Shown here piece after piece: positions 8,336-17,400 of a stretch of 36,845 nucleotides of DNA. The notes below the pieces were generated by a model. The model did not search any database and was not told where the DNA came from. It worked only from the letters and a program-made list of their open reading frames with translations. The stretch covers positions 1 to 36,845 of the forward strand of contig NZ_MAPV01000115.1 of the NCBI RefSeq assembly GCF_001700505.1, written 5' to 3'. Position numbers and translations under genes: made by a program. Every line of letters begins with the position of its first letter. The first letter of the stretch is position 1. Origin of the DNA: Streptomyces mutomycini. Lineage in GTDB: Bacteria; Actinomycetota; Actinomycetes; Streptomycetales; Streptomycetaceae.

Positions 8336-8503
8336 TCAGTCCCAGAGTCCCTGGATCCGCATGACGCCCGCAACCAGGCACATCACGGAGCCGATCCCGA
8401 GGAGCACGACGACGCCCTTGGGCATGCCCTGCTTCCAGAAGGAGTAGACGCCGCCGGCCAGGAAGAGGCCGACGATGATCAGAACGGTGTTGAGGCCGGT
8501 CAC
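8336..8503 (-). CDS. Small membrane protein inside the his operon
   Basis: A 55-aa protein starting [18 protein letters not shown]. Two hydrophobic segments (about residues 6-19 and 29-45) are separated by the short basic turn KQGMPKG, suggesting a two-helix hairpin in the membrane. The GTG at 8503 overlaps the hisB stop in a GTGA, and hisH follows after 9 bases, so it is made with the histidine enzymes. I do not recognise the family and no function in histidine synthesis is evident. Confidence 0.85.
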   Translation of the reverse strand: MTGLNTVLIIVGLFLAGGVYSFWKQGMPKGVVVLLGIGSVMCLVAGVMRIQGLWD

Positions 8504-9093
8504 AGGGCGCCCTTCGTGGAGGGCAGGATGCCGGCCGCACGCGGGTCGTGCTCGCTGGCGTAGCGCAGGGCGCGGGCCAGTGCCTTGAACTGGCACTCCA
8601 CGATGTGGTGGGCGTTGCGGCCGTACGGGACGTGGACGTGCAGGGCGATCTGCGCCTGGGCGACGAACGACTCCAGGATGTGCCGGGTCATCGTCGTGTC
8701 GTACTCGCCGATCATCGGCGCCATCTTCTCCGGCTCGGTGTGCACCAGGTAGGGGCGGCCGGAGAGGTCGACGGTGACCTGGGCGAGCGACTCGTCCAGC
8801 GGGACGGTGCAGTTGCCGAAGCGGTAGATGCCGACCTTGTCGCCGAGCGCCTGCTTGAAGGCGGCGCCGAGCGCGAGGGCGGTGTCCTCGATGGTGTGGT
8901 GCGAGTCGATGTGCAGGTCGCCCTCGGTCTTGACCGTGAGGTCGAAGAGCCCGTGGCGGCCGAGCTGGTCGAGCATGTGGTCGTAGAAGCCGACCCCGGT
9001 CGCGACATCGACCTTGCCGGTGCCGTCGAGGTTGATCTCGACGAGTACGGAGGTCTCCTTGGTGGTCCGCTCCACCCTGCCTACGCGGCTCAT
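8500..9093 (-). CDS. hisB: Imidazoleglycerol-phosphate dehydratase HisB
   Basis: A 197-aa monofunctional dehydratase that turns imidazole glycerol phosphate into imidazole acetol phosphate. The metal-binding His/Glu clusters are visible: [29 protein letters not shown] and GRNAHHIVE. There is no phosphatase domain, so histidinol-phosphate phosphatase must be encoded elsewhere. The ATG at 9093 overlaps the hisC stop by 4 bases. Confidence 0.97.
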   Translation of the reverse strand: MSRVGRVERTTKETSVLVEINLDGTGKVDVATGVGFYDHMLDQLGRHGLFDLTVKTEGDLHIDSHHTIEDTALALGAAFKQALGDKVGIYRFGNCTVPLDESLAQVTVDLSGRPYLVHTEPEKMAPMIGEYDTTMTRHILESFVAQAQIALHVHVPYGRNAHHIVECQFKALARALRYASEHDPRAAGILPSTKGAL

Positions 9094-10208
9094 GCGTCGT
9101 GCTCCTTCTTCAGTTCGCGCACCGCATCGAGGAACGCGTCGTTCTCTGCCGGGGTTCCCGCGGAGACCCGCAGCCACCCCGGTACGCCGTTGTCCCGGAC
9201 CAGGACTCCCCGGTCGAGGATCTGCTGCCAGGCGGTGTGGCTGTCGGCGAAGCGGCCGAACTGGACGAAGTTGGCGTCCGAGTCGGTGACGGCGAAGCCG
9301 AGGTCCCGCAGTCCGTCGACCAGCCGGTCGCGCTCGCTCTTGAGCTGCGCGACGTATCCGAGCAGCGTATCGGTGTGCTCCAGGGCGGCGAGCGCGGTGG
9401 CCTGGGTGACGGAGGACAGGTGGTACGGCAGGCGCACCAGCTGGACCGCGTCGACGACGGCCGGGGCCGCCGCGAGGTAGCCGAGGCGCAGGCCGGCGGC
9501 ACCGAAGGCCTTGGACATGGTGCGGGAGAGCACCAGGTGGGGGCGGCCCTCGATGAGCGGGAGCAGCGAGGGGTGGTGGCTGAACTCGCCGTAGGCCTCG
9601 TCGACGACGACCATCGAGGGCCGGGCGGCCTGGGCGGCGTCGTGCAGGGCGATGACGGTGTCCGCGTCCACGGCGGTGCCGGTGGGGTTGTTGGGCGAGG
9701 TGATGAAGACGACCTCGGGGCGGTGCTCGGCGATGGCCTTCTTCGCGGCCTCCACGTCGATGGTGAAGTCCTCGTTGCGCGGTCCGGAGATCCAGCCGGT
9801 GCCGGTCCCGCGTGCGATGAGGGCGTGCATGGAGTACGAGGGTTCGAAGCCGATCGCGGTGCGCCCGGGGCCTCCGAAGGTCTGCAGCAGCTGCTGGAGG
9901 ACCTCGTTGGAGCCGTTGGCCGCCCAGACGTTGGCGGCGGCGACCTCGTGCCCGGCGGTGCGGGTGAGGTAGCGGGCGAGCTCGGTGCGGAGCTCCACGG
10001 CGTCGCGGTCGGGGTAGCGGTTGAGGTCGCGGGCGGCCTCGCGGACCCGCTCGGCGATGCGGTCGACGAGCGCGTCGGGCAGCGGGTAGGGGTTCTCGTT
10101 GGTGTTCAGCCGGACCGGTACGTCGAGCTGGGGCGCCCCGTAGGGGGACTGCCCGCGCAGTTCTTCACGGATCGGGAGCGCGTCCCAGGCGTTGGTGCTG
10201 TGCGTCAC
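9090..10208 (-). CDS. hisC: Histidinol-phosphate aminotransferase HisC
   Basis: A 372-aa fold-type I PLP aminotransferase that converts imidazole acetol phosphate and glutamate to histidinol phosphate. Seen: the N-terminal [11 protein letters not shown] typical of HisC, the SPNNPTGT loop (171-178), the PLP-contacting Asp in [10 protein letters not shown], and the PLP lysine at about residue 233 in SRTMSKAFG. The GTG at 10208 overlaps the hisD stop (GTGA). The frame stays open upstream through antisense hisD, but this is not a fusion. Confidence 0.96.
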   Translation of the reverse strand: MTHSTNAWDALPIREELRGQSPYGAPQLDVPVRLNTNENPYPLPDALVDRIAERVREAARDLNRYPDRDAVELRTELARYLTRTAGHEVAAANVWAANGSNEVLQQLLQTFGGPGRTAIGFEPSYSMHALIARGTGTGWISGPRNEDFTIDVEAAKKAIAEHRPEVVFITSPNNPTGTAVDADTVIALHDAAQAARPSMVVVDEAYGEFSHHPSLLPLIEGRPHLVLSRTMSKAFGAAGLRLGYLAAAPAVVDAVQLVRLPYHLSSVTQATALAALEHTDTLLGYVAQLKSERDRLVDGLRDLGFAVTDSDANFVQFGRFADSHTAWQQILDRGVLVRDNGVPGWLRVSAGTPAENDAFLDAVRELKKEHDA

Positions 10209-11527
10209 GCTTGCGGAACCTTCCAGCCGAACCTGGCCTTGAGTGCGGCGCCGTGGGCGGGGAGGTCCTCCGCCTCGGCGAGGGTCACCACGTGGTGGGT
10301 GACCTCGGCGAGCGCGTCGCGGGTGTAGTCGACGATGTGGATGCCGCGCAGGAAGGACTGCACGGACAGGCCCGAGGAGTGGCAGGCGCAGCCGCCGGTG
10401 GGCAGGACGTGGTTGGAGCCGGCGCAGTAGTCGCCGAGGGAGACGGGCGACCAGGGGCCGACGAAGACCGCACCGGCGTTGCGGACGCGGTCGGCGACGG
10501 CGGCGGCGTTCTCCGTCTGGATCTCCAGGTGCTCGGCGCCGTACGCGTCGACGACCTTGAGGCCGTCCTCCAGGCTGTCGACCAGGACGATCGCGGACTG
10601 GCGGCCGGCGAGCGCGGGCTCGATGCGGTCGGTGACGTGTCTGGTCGCGGCGACCTGGGGCTTCAGCTCGGCCTCGGTGGCGGCGGCGAGTTCCTCGGAG
10701 TCGGTGACGAGGACGGCGGCGGCCATCGGGTCGTGCTCGGCCTGGCTGATCAGGTCGGCGGCGACGTGCACCGGGTCGGCGGTGGCGTCGGCGAGGATCG
10801 CGATCTCGGTGGGGCCTGCCTCGGCGTCGATGCCGACGCGGCCCTTGAGGAGGCGCTTGGCGGCGGCGACGTAGATGTTGCCGGGGCCGGTGACGAGGTT
10901 GACGGGCAGGCAGTCCTCGGTGCCGTACGCGAACATCGCGACGGCCTGCGAGCCCCCGGCGGCGTACACCTCGCCGACGCCGAGCAGGGCGCATGCGGCC
11001 AGGATCGTGGGGTGCGGAAGTCCGCCGAACTCCTTCTGCGGCGGGGACGCGACGGCGATGCCCTCCACGCCCGCCTCCTGGGCGGGGACCACGTTCATCA
11101 CGACGGACGACGGGTAGACCGAACGTCCGCCCGGCACGTAGAGCCCGACGCGCTCGACCGGCACCCACTTCTCGGTGACGGTGCCGCCGGGGACGACCTG
11201 GGTGGTGTGGGTCGTGCGGCGCTGTTCGCGGTGGACGAGGCGGGCGCGGCGGATCGACTCCTCCAGGGCGGCACGCACGGCGGGATCGAGCGTCTCCAGG
11301 GCGCCGGTGATCGCGTCGGCGGGGACCCGGATCGAGCCCAGTCGCACCCCGTCGAACTTCTCCCCCCAGTCGATCACTGCCGCCGAGCCACGATGGCGTA
11401 CGTCCTCGCAGATGGGCCGCACCGTCTCCACGGCGGCTTCCACGTCGAACTCGGCACGGGGCAGCAGGTCGCGCAGGTCGCCGCCCTCGGGGAGGGCGGT
11501 GCCGCGCAGATCGATTCGAGAAATCAC
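10205..11527 (-). CDS. hisD: Histidinol dehydrogenase HisD
   Basis: A 440-aa NAD- and zinc-dependent enzyme that oxidises histidinol to histidine in two steps. Family signatures are intact: [15 protein letters not shown], the GPGN(I)YVA loop, SQAEHDP with the Gln/His zinc ligands, AYGAEHLEI, and the [20 protein letters not shown] segment. First gene of the operon, started at GTG 11527; no strong RBS precedes it, so a nearby start cannot be excluded. The promoter lies in the 159-bp gap shared with the divergent membrane-protein gene. Confidence 0.96.
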   Translation of the reverse strand: MISRIDLRGTALPEGGDLRDLLPRAEFDVEAAVETVRPICEDVRHRGSAAVIDWGEKFDGVRLGSIRVPADAITGALETLDPAVRAALEESIRRARLVHREQRRTTHTTQVVPGGTVTEKWVPVERVGLYVPGGRSVYPSSVVMNVVPAQEAGVEGIAVASPPQKEFGGLPHPTILAACALLGVGEVYAAGGSQAVAMFAYGTEDCLPVNLVTGPGNIYVAAAKRLLKGRVGIDAEAGPTEIAILADATADPVHVAADLISQAEHDPMAAAVLVTDSEELAAATEAELKPQVAATRHVTDRIEPALAGRQSAIVLVDSLEDGLKVVDAYGAEHLEIQTENAAAVADRVRNAGAVFVGPWSPVSLGDYCAGSNHVLPTGGCACHSSGLSVQSFLRGIHIVDYTRDALAEVTHHVVTLAEAEDLPAHGAALKARFGWKVPQA

Positions 11528-11567
11528 ACCCCAATTCTCTCAGACCGTTTCCGGCGTCCGGTCGCCC

Positions 11568-11584
11568 GTATCACTGGCTGATAC
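11568..11584. promoter_or_regulatory. Palindrome GTATCA-N5-TGATAC in the divergent his promoter region
   Basis: A perfect 6-bp inverted repeat with a 5-base spacer lies 41 bp upstream of hisD and 102 bp upstream of the divergent membrane-protein gene. Spacing and position fit an operator controlling one or both genes. I cannot place confident -35/-10 boxes around it. Confidence 0.45.
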
Positions 11585-11686
11585 ATGTCCCGGCTGTCAC
11601 TGCTGACCTTTAGCGTTCACCTGGTCACACAGAGGGAAGAACGACTGTACGAAGCGCGGGCCGACCGCGCGGGCGGAGGTGAGGCA

Positions 11687-13288
11687 GTGACCGAACCGCA
11701 GGACGGCGAGATCCCCGACGGGCTCAGCGCCGCGGAGCTGGGCATGTGGCAGTCCTTCCGGAACGGCACCACCTACGACCTGCGCTCCCACGATCCGGTG
11801 CGCGACGATCCGTTCGCCCCGCACAGCTGGGGGCCGGAGCGGAGCGTCGGCGCCCGGACGGTGGCGCGGCTGCTGCTCAGCGGCCCGGCGGCACGGCCGG
11901 GGCGGGTGGCCGCGCTGAAGCTCCGGGGCGTACGCATCACGGGGAAGCTGGATCTGGCGGGCGGGCGCGTCTCGCCCTACGTGGAGCTGACGGGCTGCCG
12001 CTTCGAGCAGGAGGTGGTGCTGCCCGAGTGCCACTTCACGACGCTGCGGATGGTGGGCTGCTCCGTGCCGAGGCTGGAGGCGGCCCGGCTGCACACGGAG
12101 GGGGACCTGCATCTGCCGCGGTGCCGGGTCGAGCGCGGCATCCGGCTGAACGACGCCCAGATCGGCACGGACCTGCTGATCAACCAGATCCGTATCGGCT
12201 CCGACCGGCGCGGCCGGGCCTTCGTGGGCGACGGGATGTCGGTCGCACAGGATCTGCAGGCCGAGATGATCGAGACGCGCGGCGAGCTGAGTCTGCGCGG
12301 GGCGAAGGTCGGCGGTTCACTGAGCCTGCGCGGCAGCCGGCTGCGGGCGATGGACGGGCGCCGGGCGCTGAACGCCCCGCAGCTGAGCGTGGAGCGCACG
12401 CTGTACATGACGGAGGCCTGGGTGAGCATCGACACGGGGAACCAGGGCACCACCCCGCCGTTCGGTGTCGCGCGTGGCGGTGGCCCGGCGCGCGGGACGC
12501 GGGCGCAGGTCTTCGAGTGCCGGGGCGCGGTGCGGCTCGACGACGGGCGGTTCGGGGACGCGGTGGACCTGCACAAGGCCCGCTTCGTGCTCGCCGACCG
12601 TGAGGAGCTGTCGCTGCGCCGGATCGTCACCCCCGAGCTGCGGTTCAACGCGGAGCGCCCGCAGGAGGGCCGGGTCGTGCTGAACGGGGCGAAGGTCGTC
12701 ACGCTGATCGACGTGTCGACCAGCTGGCCGGGCCCGGGCGGCCTGGCGATGGGCGGCTTCGTCTACGAGAACCTCGTCCCGTACGGCCATTTCCCGCTGT
12801 CCCGGCGCCTGGAGTGGGTGCTGGCCGCGACCCCGGAGTACGTACCGGAGCCGTACGAGCGTCTCGCGGCGGTGCTCCGCAGCTGCGGGGAGGACGCGGA
12901 CGCCCGGGAGGTGCTGCTGGCCAAGCAGCGGCGCCGGCGCGAGACGCTGCCGCCCGCGGGGCGGATCTGGGGCTATCTGCAGGACTGGACGGTGGCGTAC
13001 GGCTACCGGCCGGGGCGTGCCCTGGTCTGGATGGCGGTGCTGTGGGCCGCGGGGGCGGTGGCCTTCTCGCAGTACGACCCGGAGTCGATCAAGGGGAACG
13101 AGCATCCGCAGTGGAATCCCGCCCTGTACTCGCTGGACCTGCTGGTGCCGGTGATCAATCTCGGACAGGACGGTTACTGGCTGCTGGAGGGCGGCTGGCA
13201 GTGGACGGCGGCGGTCCTCGTGCTGCTGGGATGGATACTGGCCACGACGGTGGCGGCGGGCGCGTCCCGGCTGCTGCGGCGCGGCTGA
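11687..13288 (+). CDS. Beta-helix-like membrane protein of unknown function
   Basis: A 533-aa protein. Residues about 60-390 hold imperfect repeats with regularly spaced L/I and small residues (LKLRGVRITGKLDLAGGRV, LSLRGAKVGGSLSLRGSRL), like pentapeptide-repeat or bactofilin-type beta-helices. The C-terminus has two membrane helices (about 443-460 and 502-527) with a segment between them containing LYSLDLLVPVINLGQDGYW. Streptomyces homologues are sometimes labelled membrane-associated oxidoreductase; I see no cofactor motif that supports this. GTG 11687 is chosen because GGAGG (11675-11679) lies 7 bases upstream, although the frame is open from 11585. It is divergent from hisD. Confidence 0.85.
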   Translation: MTEPQDGEIPDGLSAAELGMWQSFRNGTTYDLRSHDPVRDDPFAPHSWGPERSVGARTVARLLLSGPAARPGRVAALKLRGVRITGKLDLAGGRVSPYVELTGCRFEQEVVLPECHFTTLRMVGCSVPRLEAARLHTEGDLHLPRCRVERGIRLNDAQIGTDLLINQIRIGSDRRGRAFVGDGMSVAQDLQAEMIETRGELSLRGAKVGGSLSLRGSRLRAMDGRRALNAPQLSVERTLYMTEAWVSIDTGNQGTTPPFGVARGGGPARGTRAQVFECRGAVRLDDGRFGDAVDLHKARFVLADREELSLRRIVTPELRFNAERPQEGRVVLNGAKVVTLIDVSTSWPGPGGLAMGGFVYENLVPYGHFPLSRRLEWVLAATPEYVPEPYERLAAVLRSCGEDADAREVLLAKQRRRRETLPPAGRIWGYLQDWTVAYGYRPGRALVWMAVLWAAGAVAFSQYDPESIKGNEHPQWNPALYSLDLLVPVINLGQDGYWLLEGGWQWTAAVLVLLGWILATTVAAGASRLLRRG

Positions 13289-13519
13289 CCGGAGGAGGCG
13301 TGCCGTACGGCCGGATCCCTGTCGCAGCACGGTCGAACGGCTGGCCGAGACCCGGCCCGACGGACGGTCACAGGCAGCGGAAAGTCGCAATCGAGCCAGC
13401 CGCGCGCGGTTCCTTTGCCTTTTCTTGACCTTGCCCAGGGCAACCCTTCCACTCGCTACAGAAGCTTCACAGAGCCCCTCTGGCGCCGCCCCGACCAGAG
13501 CTTTTCAATGGTCTGCACC
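13289..13519. other. 231-bp intergenic region
   Basis: No gene seen. It holds a 13-bp palindrome TTGCCC-A-GGGCAA (13431-13443), which overlaps the end of a TTGACC box, and a small hairpin (CTCTGG 13478-13483 with CCAGAG 13495-13500) just ahead of the next start. Promoter and leader of the next gene are expected here, but I find no well-spaced -10 box. Confidence 0.4.
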
Positions 13520-14542
13520 ATGGCCTTCCTTCGCGCACTGCTGAGCTCAGCCCACACGCTCCGGTACGGCCCCGGGCCGTCGTCCGGGCTGCCGGCGGAC
13601 GACGCGGTGATGCTCGACGCCCCCGACGAGCGGCTCTCCCCCGCGCTGGTGGCGGCGGCCCTGGGCGACTACGACCCCGCGGCCAAGCTCCTCGCCACGA
13701 CCCGGGACGCCGAAGACTGGGAGGCCCGCGACCGCACCGTGGCCCGGCTGGTGGCCTTCGCGCGCAGCCGCGACAACTGGCTCACCGGCTGGCTGGCCGC
13801 CGCCCCGCGTGACCCGGACGCCCTGCTCGTCAAGGCCGCGCTGGCGGTGCACCGCGCGTGGCAGTCCCCCGCCCACGCCGAACTGCTGCGCGACGTGGGT
13901 CCGCTGATCACGGCGGCGGCCGAGGCCGATCCCCGCGATCCGGTGCCGTGGCGGCTCGCGCTCGACCACGCCCGTGGCACACATGCCACGCACACGGTCT
14001 TCGAGTCCCTGTGGGAACAGGCCGTGCGCCGCTGCCCGCACCACTACGGCAGCCATGTCGCCGCGCTCCGGTATCTCTCGGCCGAGTGGTACGGCTCCCA
14101 CCGCGAGTGCTTCGACTTCGCCGAGCGGGCGGCCGAGGACGCCGCAGGGGACTCCCTGGTGCAGGCACTCCCCGTACGGGCGGCCTTCGCCCTCCTGCGG
14201 GACGAGGAGGCGTCCGCGCGGGCGAACTCCGTGCAGACGGACCGGGTCGACGCCGCCGCCGACCTCGCGATCAGGCTCTCGGCCGGGTTCCCGGCCGGTG
14301 ATCCCTGGCCCTCGGAGGTCCGCAACCTCCTCGCCTACGTCCTGGTCGCACGGGGCCGCGCGGCCGAGGCGCTGGAACAGTTCCGGCTGATCGGCCCGTA
14401 CGCGACGTCGTTCCCGTGGGCGTCCGTGACCGGGGAGGCCCTCGGGGGGTTCCTCGAAGCGCGGGCCGGTGTCCGGCTGCGGGTGGCCTCTTCCGCGCCT
14501 CTGTGCGGGAGGCCGGAACACGGCGGGCTCCGCGGCCATTAG
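13520..14542 (+). CDS. Alpha-helical protein of unknown function
   Basis: A 340-aa Ala/Leu/Arg-rich protein, probably cytoplasmic, with no signal peptide. Repeated helical segments such as LVAFARSRDNWLTGWLAAAP, DPDALLVKAALAVHRAW and LAYVLVARGRAAEALEQF resemble a TPR-like solenoid, especially near residues 270-310. I do not recognise the family. ATG 13520 is used; ATG 13508 in the same frame is equally possible, and neither has a strong RBS. The stop lies 11 bases before the LON-domain gene on the same strand, so the two may be cotranscribed. Confidence 0.75.
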   Translation: MAFLRALLSSAHTLRYGPGPSSGLPADDAVMLDAPDERLSPALVAAALGDYDPAAKLLATTRDAEDWEARDRTVARLVAFARSRDNWLTGWLAAAPRDPDALLVKAALAVHRAWQSPAHAELLRDVGPLITAAAEADPRDPVPWRLALDHARGTHATHTVFESLWEQAVRRCPHHYGSHVAALRYLSAEWYGSHRECFDFAERAAEDAAGDSLVQALPVRAAFALLRDEEASARANSVQTDRVDAAADLAIRLSAGFPAGDPWPSEVRNLLAYVLVARGRAAEALEQFRLIGPYATSFPWASVTGEALGGFLEARAGVRLRVASSAPLCGRPEHGGLRGH

Positions 14543-14553
14543 GCTTGGCCGTT

Positions 14554-15330
14554 GTGACCACCGCCCGCCTGCCCCTCTTCCCTCTGAACGCGGTGCTGTT
14601 CCCCGGCCTCGTGCTGCCGCTCAACGTCTTCGAGGAGCGTTATCGCGCCATCATGCGCGAGCTGATCGAGATCGACGAGGACGAACCGCGCCGCTTCGTG
14701 GTGGTCGCGATCCGCGACGGCCGCGAGACCGCCCCGGCGGCCACCGGGATGCCTGACACGGTCGCCGCCGCGCCCCCCGTGGAGCGGGCCCCCGCCGACG
14801 GCTTCGGGCCCGACCCCATCCAGACCTTCCACCGGGTCGGCTGCGTCGCGGACGCGGCGAAGATCCGTGAGCGCGCCGACGGCAGCTACGAGGTCCTGGC
14901 GACCGGCACCACACGGGTCCGGCTGCTGTCCGTCGACACGAGCGGCCCGTTCCTGACGGCCGAGGTCGAGGAACTGCCCGAGGATCCGGGGGCCGCCGAG
15001 GGCGAGGACTCACCGACGGACGAGGCGGGGGCCCTCGCGGAGGGCGTTCTGCGTGCCTTCCGCAGCTACCAGAAGCGGCTGGCGGGGGCGAGCGAGCGTT
15101 CCCTGACGACCGGCGCCGACCTCCCGGACGACCCGTCCGTCGTCTCGTACCTGGTGGCCGCCGCCGCAGTGCTCGACGTCCCCTCCAAGCAGCGGCTGCT
15201 CCAGGCCCCGGACACCGCGACGAGGCTGCGCGAGGAGCTGGCGCTGCTGCGCAAGGAGACCGCGGTCATCAGGCATCTGCCGTCGTTGCCGGCGACCGAC
15301 CTGACCCGCGACCCCACCTATCCCAACTGA
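14554..15330 (+). CDS. LON substrate-binding-domain protein (no protease)
   Basis: A 258-aa protein starting with the typical LON N-domain signature LPLFPLNAVLFPGLVLPLNVFEERYRAI. It has the LON N-terminal fold throughout but no ATPase or Ser-Lys protease domain, like the free-standing LON-domain proteins common in actinobacteria. A role in recognising substrates for proteolysis or as an adaptor is inferred. A Glu/Asp/Ala-rich insert lies around residues 140-165. Start GTG 14554 is used (frame open from 14416). It is followed after 16 bases by the YbaK-like gene. Confidence 0.88.
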   Translation: MTTARLPLFPLNAVLFPGLVLPLNVFEERYRAIMRELIEIDEDEPRRFVVVAIRDGRETAPAATGMPDTVAAAPPVERAPADGFGPDPIQTFHRVGCVADAAKIRERADGSYEVLATGTTRVRLLSVDTSGPFLTAEVEELPEDPGAAEGEDSPTDEAGALAEGVLRAFRSYQKRLAGASERSLTTGADLPDDPSVVSYLVAAAAVLDVPSKQRLLQAPDTATRLREELALLRKETAVIRHLPSLPATDLTRDPTYPN

Positions 15331-15346
15331 CCCGAGGACCTGCCCG

Positions 15347-15847
15347 GTGGCGAAGAAGTCCAGGAAGCAGCAGCCCGGCGGTACCCCGGCCACGGTCGCC
15401 CTGACCGGGGCCGGCACCACGTTCACGGTCCACTCGTACGACCACGACCCCTCGTCCCCGTCCTACGGGGAGGAGGCGGCCGAGGCGCTCGGGGTGTCGC
15501 CGGACCGGGTGTTCAAGACCCTGGTCGCCGACGTCGACGGCGAGCTGGTCGTCGCCGTCGTCCCCGTCGCGGGATCACTCGACCTGAAGGCGCTGGCATC
15601 GGCGGTGGGCGGCAAGCGGGCCGCCATGGCGGACCCGGCGGCGGCGGAACGCACCACCGGCTACGTCAGGGGCGGCATCTCCCCCCTGGGCCAGCGCAAG
15701 CGCCTGCGTACAGTGCTGGACGCGTCGGCCGGCTCCCACGCCACGATCTGCGTCTCGGCGGGCCGGCGCGGCCTGGAGGTGGAACTCTCCCCCGCGGACC
15801 TGGCCGCTCTGACGAAAGCCACCCTGGCCCCGATCGGCCGGGCATAG
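15347..15847 (+). CDS. YbaK/EbsC-type aminoacyl-tRNA deacylase
   Basis: A 166-aa protein of the YbaK/Cys-tRNA(Pro) deacylase family, which removes cysteine mischarged onto tRNA-Pro. The catalytic-region lysine is in RVFKTLVADVDG, and the family motif GYVRGGISPLGQRKRL is present. It begins with a basic stretch (MAKKSRKQQ). A GAGGA sits upstream of the GTG at 15347. It is likely cotranscribed with the LON-domain gene. Confidence 0.92.
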   Translation: MAKKSRKQQPGGTPATVALTGAGTTFTVHSYDHDPSSPSYGEEAAEALGVSPDRVFKTLVADVDGELVVAVVPVAGSLDLKALASAVGGKRAAMADPAAAERTTGYVRGGISPLGQRKRLRTVLDASAGSHATICVSAGRRGLEVELSPADLAALTKATLAPIGRA

Positions 15848-15857
15848 CGGGAGACGC

Positions 15858-15873
15858 CCGCGCGAGCGCGCGG
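15858..15873 (+). terminator. Possible weak hairpin after the YbaK-like gene
   Basis: CCGCGC (15858-15863) and GCGCGG (15868-15873) form a 6-bp stem with a 4-base loop, 10 bases past the stop. It is short and lacks a T-tract. Confidence 0.3.
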
Positions 15874-15898
15874 AATGCGGGCCCGGGGTGCGGCCGTT

Positions 15899-16300
15899 GT
15901 GACACAGGTGAACGACTTCACTTCTCCGCTGCGTGCCGGACCGGATGACCGGGCGATGTCCACCCACGCACGGCTGATGGCGGAACGCCGCGACACGGAT
16001 GCCCGGATCGCCGCCCTGCACCGCGATTTCGACGGAATCGTCGAGGCGAACGCGCTGGTGGCGGTCGACGACGAGCACGACCCGGAGGGATCCAGCACCG
16101 CATTCGAGCGGGCCCACATCGCCTCGCTGCTCGCGCAGGCGCGCGACCACCTGGATGAGGTGGACCGGGCGCTGGAGCGGCTGGAGCGAGGCGACTACGG
16201 GCGCTGCGCGCGATGCCGTGAGCCGATCCCACCGGGCCGTCTCGAGGTACGTCCGGCAGCGACGACCTGTGTGCGCTGCGCCGGAGACGTACCGCGCTGA
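15899..16300 (+). CDS. Small DksA/TraR-type zinc-finger protein
   Basis: A 133-aa protein with a central helical region (about residues 22-98) and a C-terminal C4 zinc finger: Cys103, Cys106, Cys124, Cys127 (CARC, 17 residues, CVRC). This matches the DksA/TraR family, which acts on RNA polymerase; whether it binds ppGpp or polymerase here is unknown. Start GTG 15899 is used; GTG 15908 and ATG 15956 are alternatives, and none has a strong RBS. It converges on the CsbD-like gene, sharing a hairpin that includes both stops. Confidence 0.85.
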   Translation: MTQVNDFTSPLRAGPDDRAMSTHARLMAERRDTDARIAALHRDFDGIVEANALVAVDDEHDPEGSSTAFERAHIASLLAQARDHLDEVDRALERLERGDYGRCARCREPIPPGRLEVRPAATTCVRCAGDVPR

Positions 16301-16340
16301 CCGGGCCGGGAGGACTCCTTCGCCGGCGCGTGGTCAGCGC
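16294..16340. terminator. Bidirectional terminator overlapping both stop codons
   Basis: GCGCTGACC (16294-16302) pairs perfectly with GGTCAGCGC (16332-16340) across 29 bases. The arms contain the TGA of the zinc-finger gene and the stop of the convergent CsbD-like gene. Confidence 0.5.
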
Positions 16341-16507
16341 TTGAAGGCGTCCTTGGACTTCTCCTTGGTGCCCCGGCCCTTGCCCCGGGCCTCCAGCGCC
16401 GCTCCCTTGGCCGCGGTGGTGTCGTCACCGAGGGCGTGGGCCACCTTGCGTACGGCCTTGCCGACGATCTGCTCGGTCTTGGCCTTGCTCTTCTCTCCGG
16501 CACTCAT
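16334..16507 (-). CDS. CsbD-family stress-response protein
   Basis: A 57-aa hydrophilic, Lys/Ala-rich protein starting MSAGEKSKAKTEQIVGKAVRK, matching the CsbD family of small general-stress proteins whose biochemical role is unknown. AAGGA lies about 6 bases upstream of the ATG at 16507. It converges on the zinc-finger gene. Confidence 0.85.
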   Translation of the reverse strand: MSAGEKSKAKTEQIVGKAVRKVAHALGDDTTAAKGAALEARGKGRGTKEKSKDAFKR

Positions 16508-16549
16508 GTCGGTCCTTCCGTAGGGGCTCACCCGGTCGCCTGCCCCTGG

Positions 16550-16604
16550 CCCCGGCACCGAAACCGCCCGATCCGGAAACGCCCGAAGTCCGGACGTGCC
16601 GGGG
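16550..16604 (-). terminator. Two-level hairpin after the DUF2567-like gene
   Basis: CCCCGGCAC (16550-16558) pairs with GTGCCGGGG (16596-16604), and an inner TCCGGA pair (16572-16577 with 16589-16594) forms a second stem. It lies 18 bases past the stop at 16623 on the minus strand. Confidence 0.5.
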
Positions 16605-16622
16605 AGGTGGCTCCGGAGCGAC

Positions 16623-17366
16623 CTACGACCGCGCTGATCCCGGCCCGTCCGCCGGCCGGCCGTCCGCGGCTCCCGGCTCCTCGGCCGGCCCGGACGCGGT
16701 TCCGGCCTCCGGCTCGGCCTGAGGCGCCCCGTAGTAGGAGCTCGCCCCGTGGAAGACACCCCACTCCGGCTCGGGGTCCCGCGGCCCGAACAGCGCCGTC
16801 AGTCCCAGGTGGACGATCATCGCCGCGATGGGCCAGGCAAGGATCGCCGCCCCCACCGCGTGCAGCTCCAGCGGCGCGTCGAAGGTGACCCCCTTGCCGA
16901 CCTCCTTGGCGTGGGCCACCACATCGGACGTCGGCCCGAACCAGGTGCCGATCCCCCACGCGAGGAGGGAGCCGAGCAGCCCGCCCAGGGCGAGTCCCAC
17001 CACCAGCGGGATGCCCCCGCGGCGGCGGAAGAGGAAGACGGCGACCGCCGAGACGAGGCCGAAGGCGAGTGCCAGCAGCACGAACGTGCCGTCGGCCCCC
17101 ATGGCCTCCTCGCCCTCGCTGTTCTTGAGGAACACTGCGGTGTCGTCGGAGACGAGCGGCACCCTCGGTGCCAGCCACAGCCACAGCCACCCGAGGGCCA
17201 CCCCCACCACCGTCAGCACGGCGGCGATCACGGCGGCCTGGATGATCTCCGTACGCCGCTCGTCCAGGCCCGGCTGCTCACCGGGCGCGGCATGCGACCC
17301 GGACGGCGGGGCCTGCCACGGGTCGTTCGACTGGGGCTGGTGCGGCGGCGTCAACGGTGCGGTCAC
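16623..17366 (-). CDS. DUF2567-like membrane protein
   Basis: A 247-aa protein with a Pro/Gln-rich N-terminus, then hydrophobic segments at about residues 43-66, 94-113, 121-143 and 170-190, and a Glu/Ala/Gly/Pro-rich tail from about 200. The arrangement resembles actinobacterial DUF2567-type membrane proteins; function unknown. GTG 17366 is chosen because it fits the N-terminal pattern, though its RBS is weak and the frame is open further upstream. It follows the ABC permease by 34 bases, so it may be the third gene of that unit. Confidence 0.75.
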   Translation of the reverse strand: MTAPLTPPHQPQSNDPWQAPPSGSHAAPGEQPGLDERRTEIIQAAVIAAVLTVVGVALGWLWLWLAPRVPLVSDDTAVFLKNSEGEEAMGADGTFVLLALAFGLVSAVAVFLFRRRGGIPLVVGLALGGLLGSLLAWGIGTWFGPTSDVVAHAKEVGKGVTFDAPLELHAVGAAILAWPIAAMIVHLGLTALFGPRDPEPEWGVFHGASSYYGAPQAEPEAGTASGPAEEPGAADGRPADGPGSARS

Positions 17367-17400
17367 GGTGCCATCGTGCCAGGCCGGTCCGTGCCCCGCC

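Noticed and set aside
9090..11534. Possible HisC fused to an N-terminal domain
   Set aside because: The upstream extension overlaps hisD in another frame and is low-complexity; GTG 10208 with the GTGA overlap is the natural start.
15599..16300. Short antisense frames opposite the YbaK-like and zinc-finger genes
   Set aside because: No RBS, no family, and they overlap well-supported genes.
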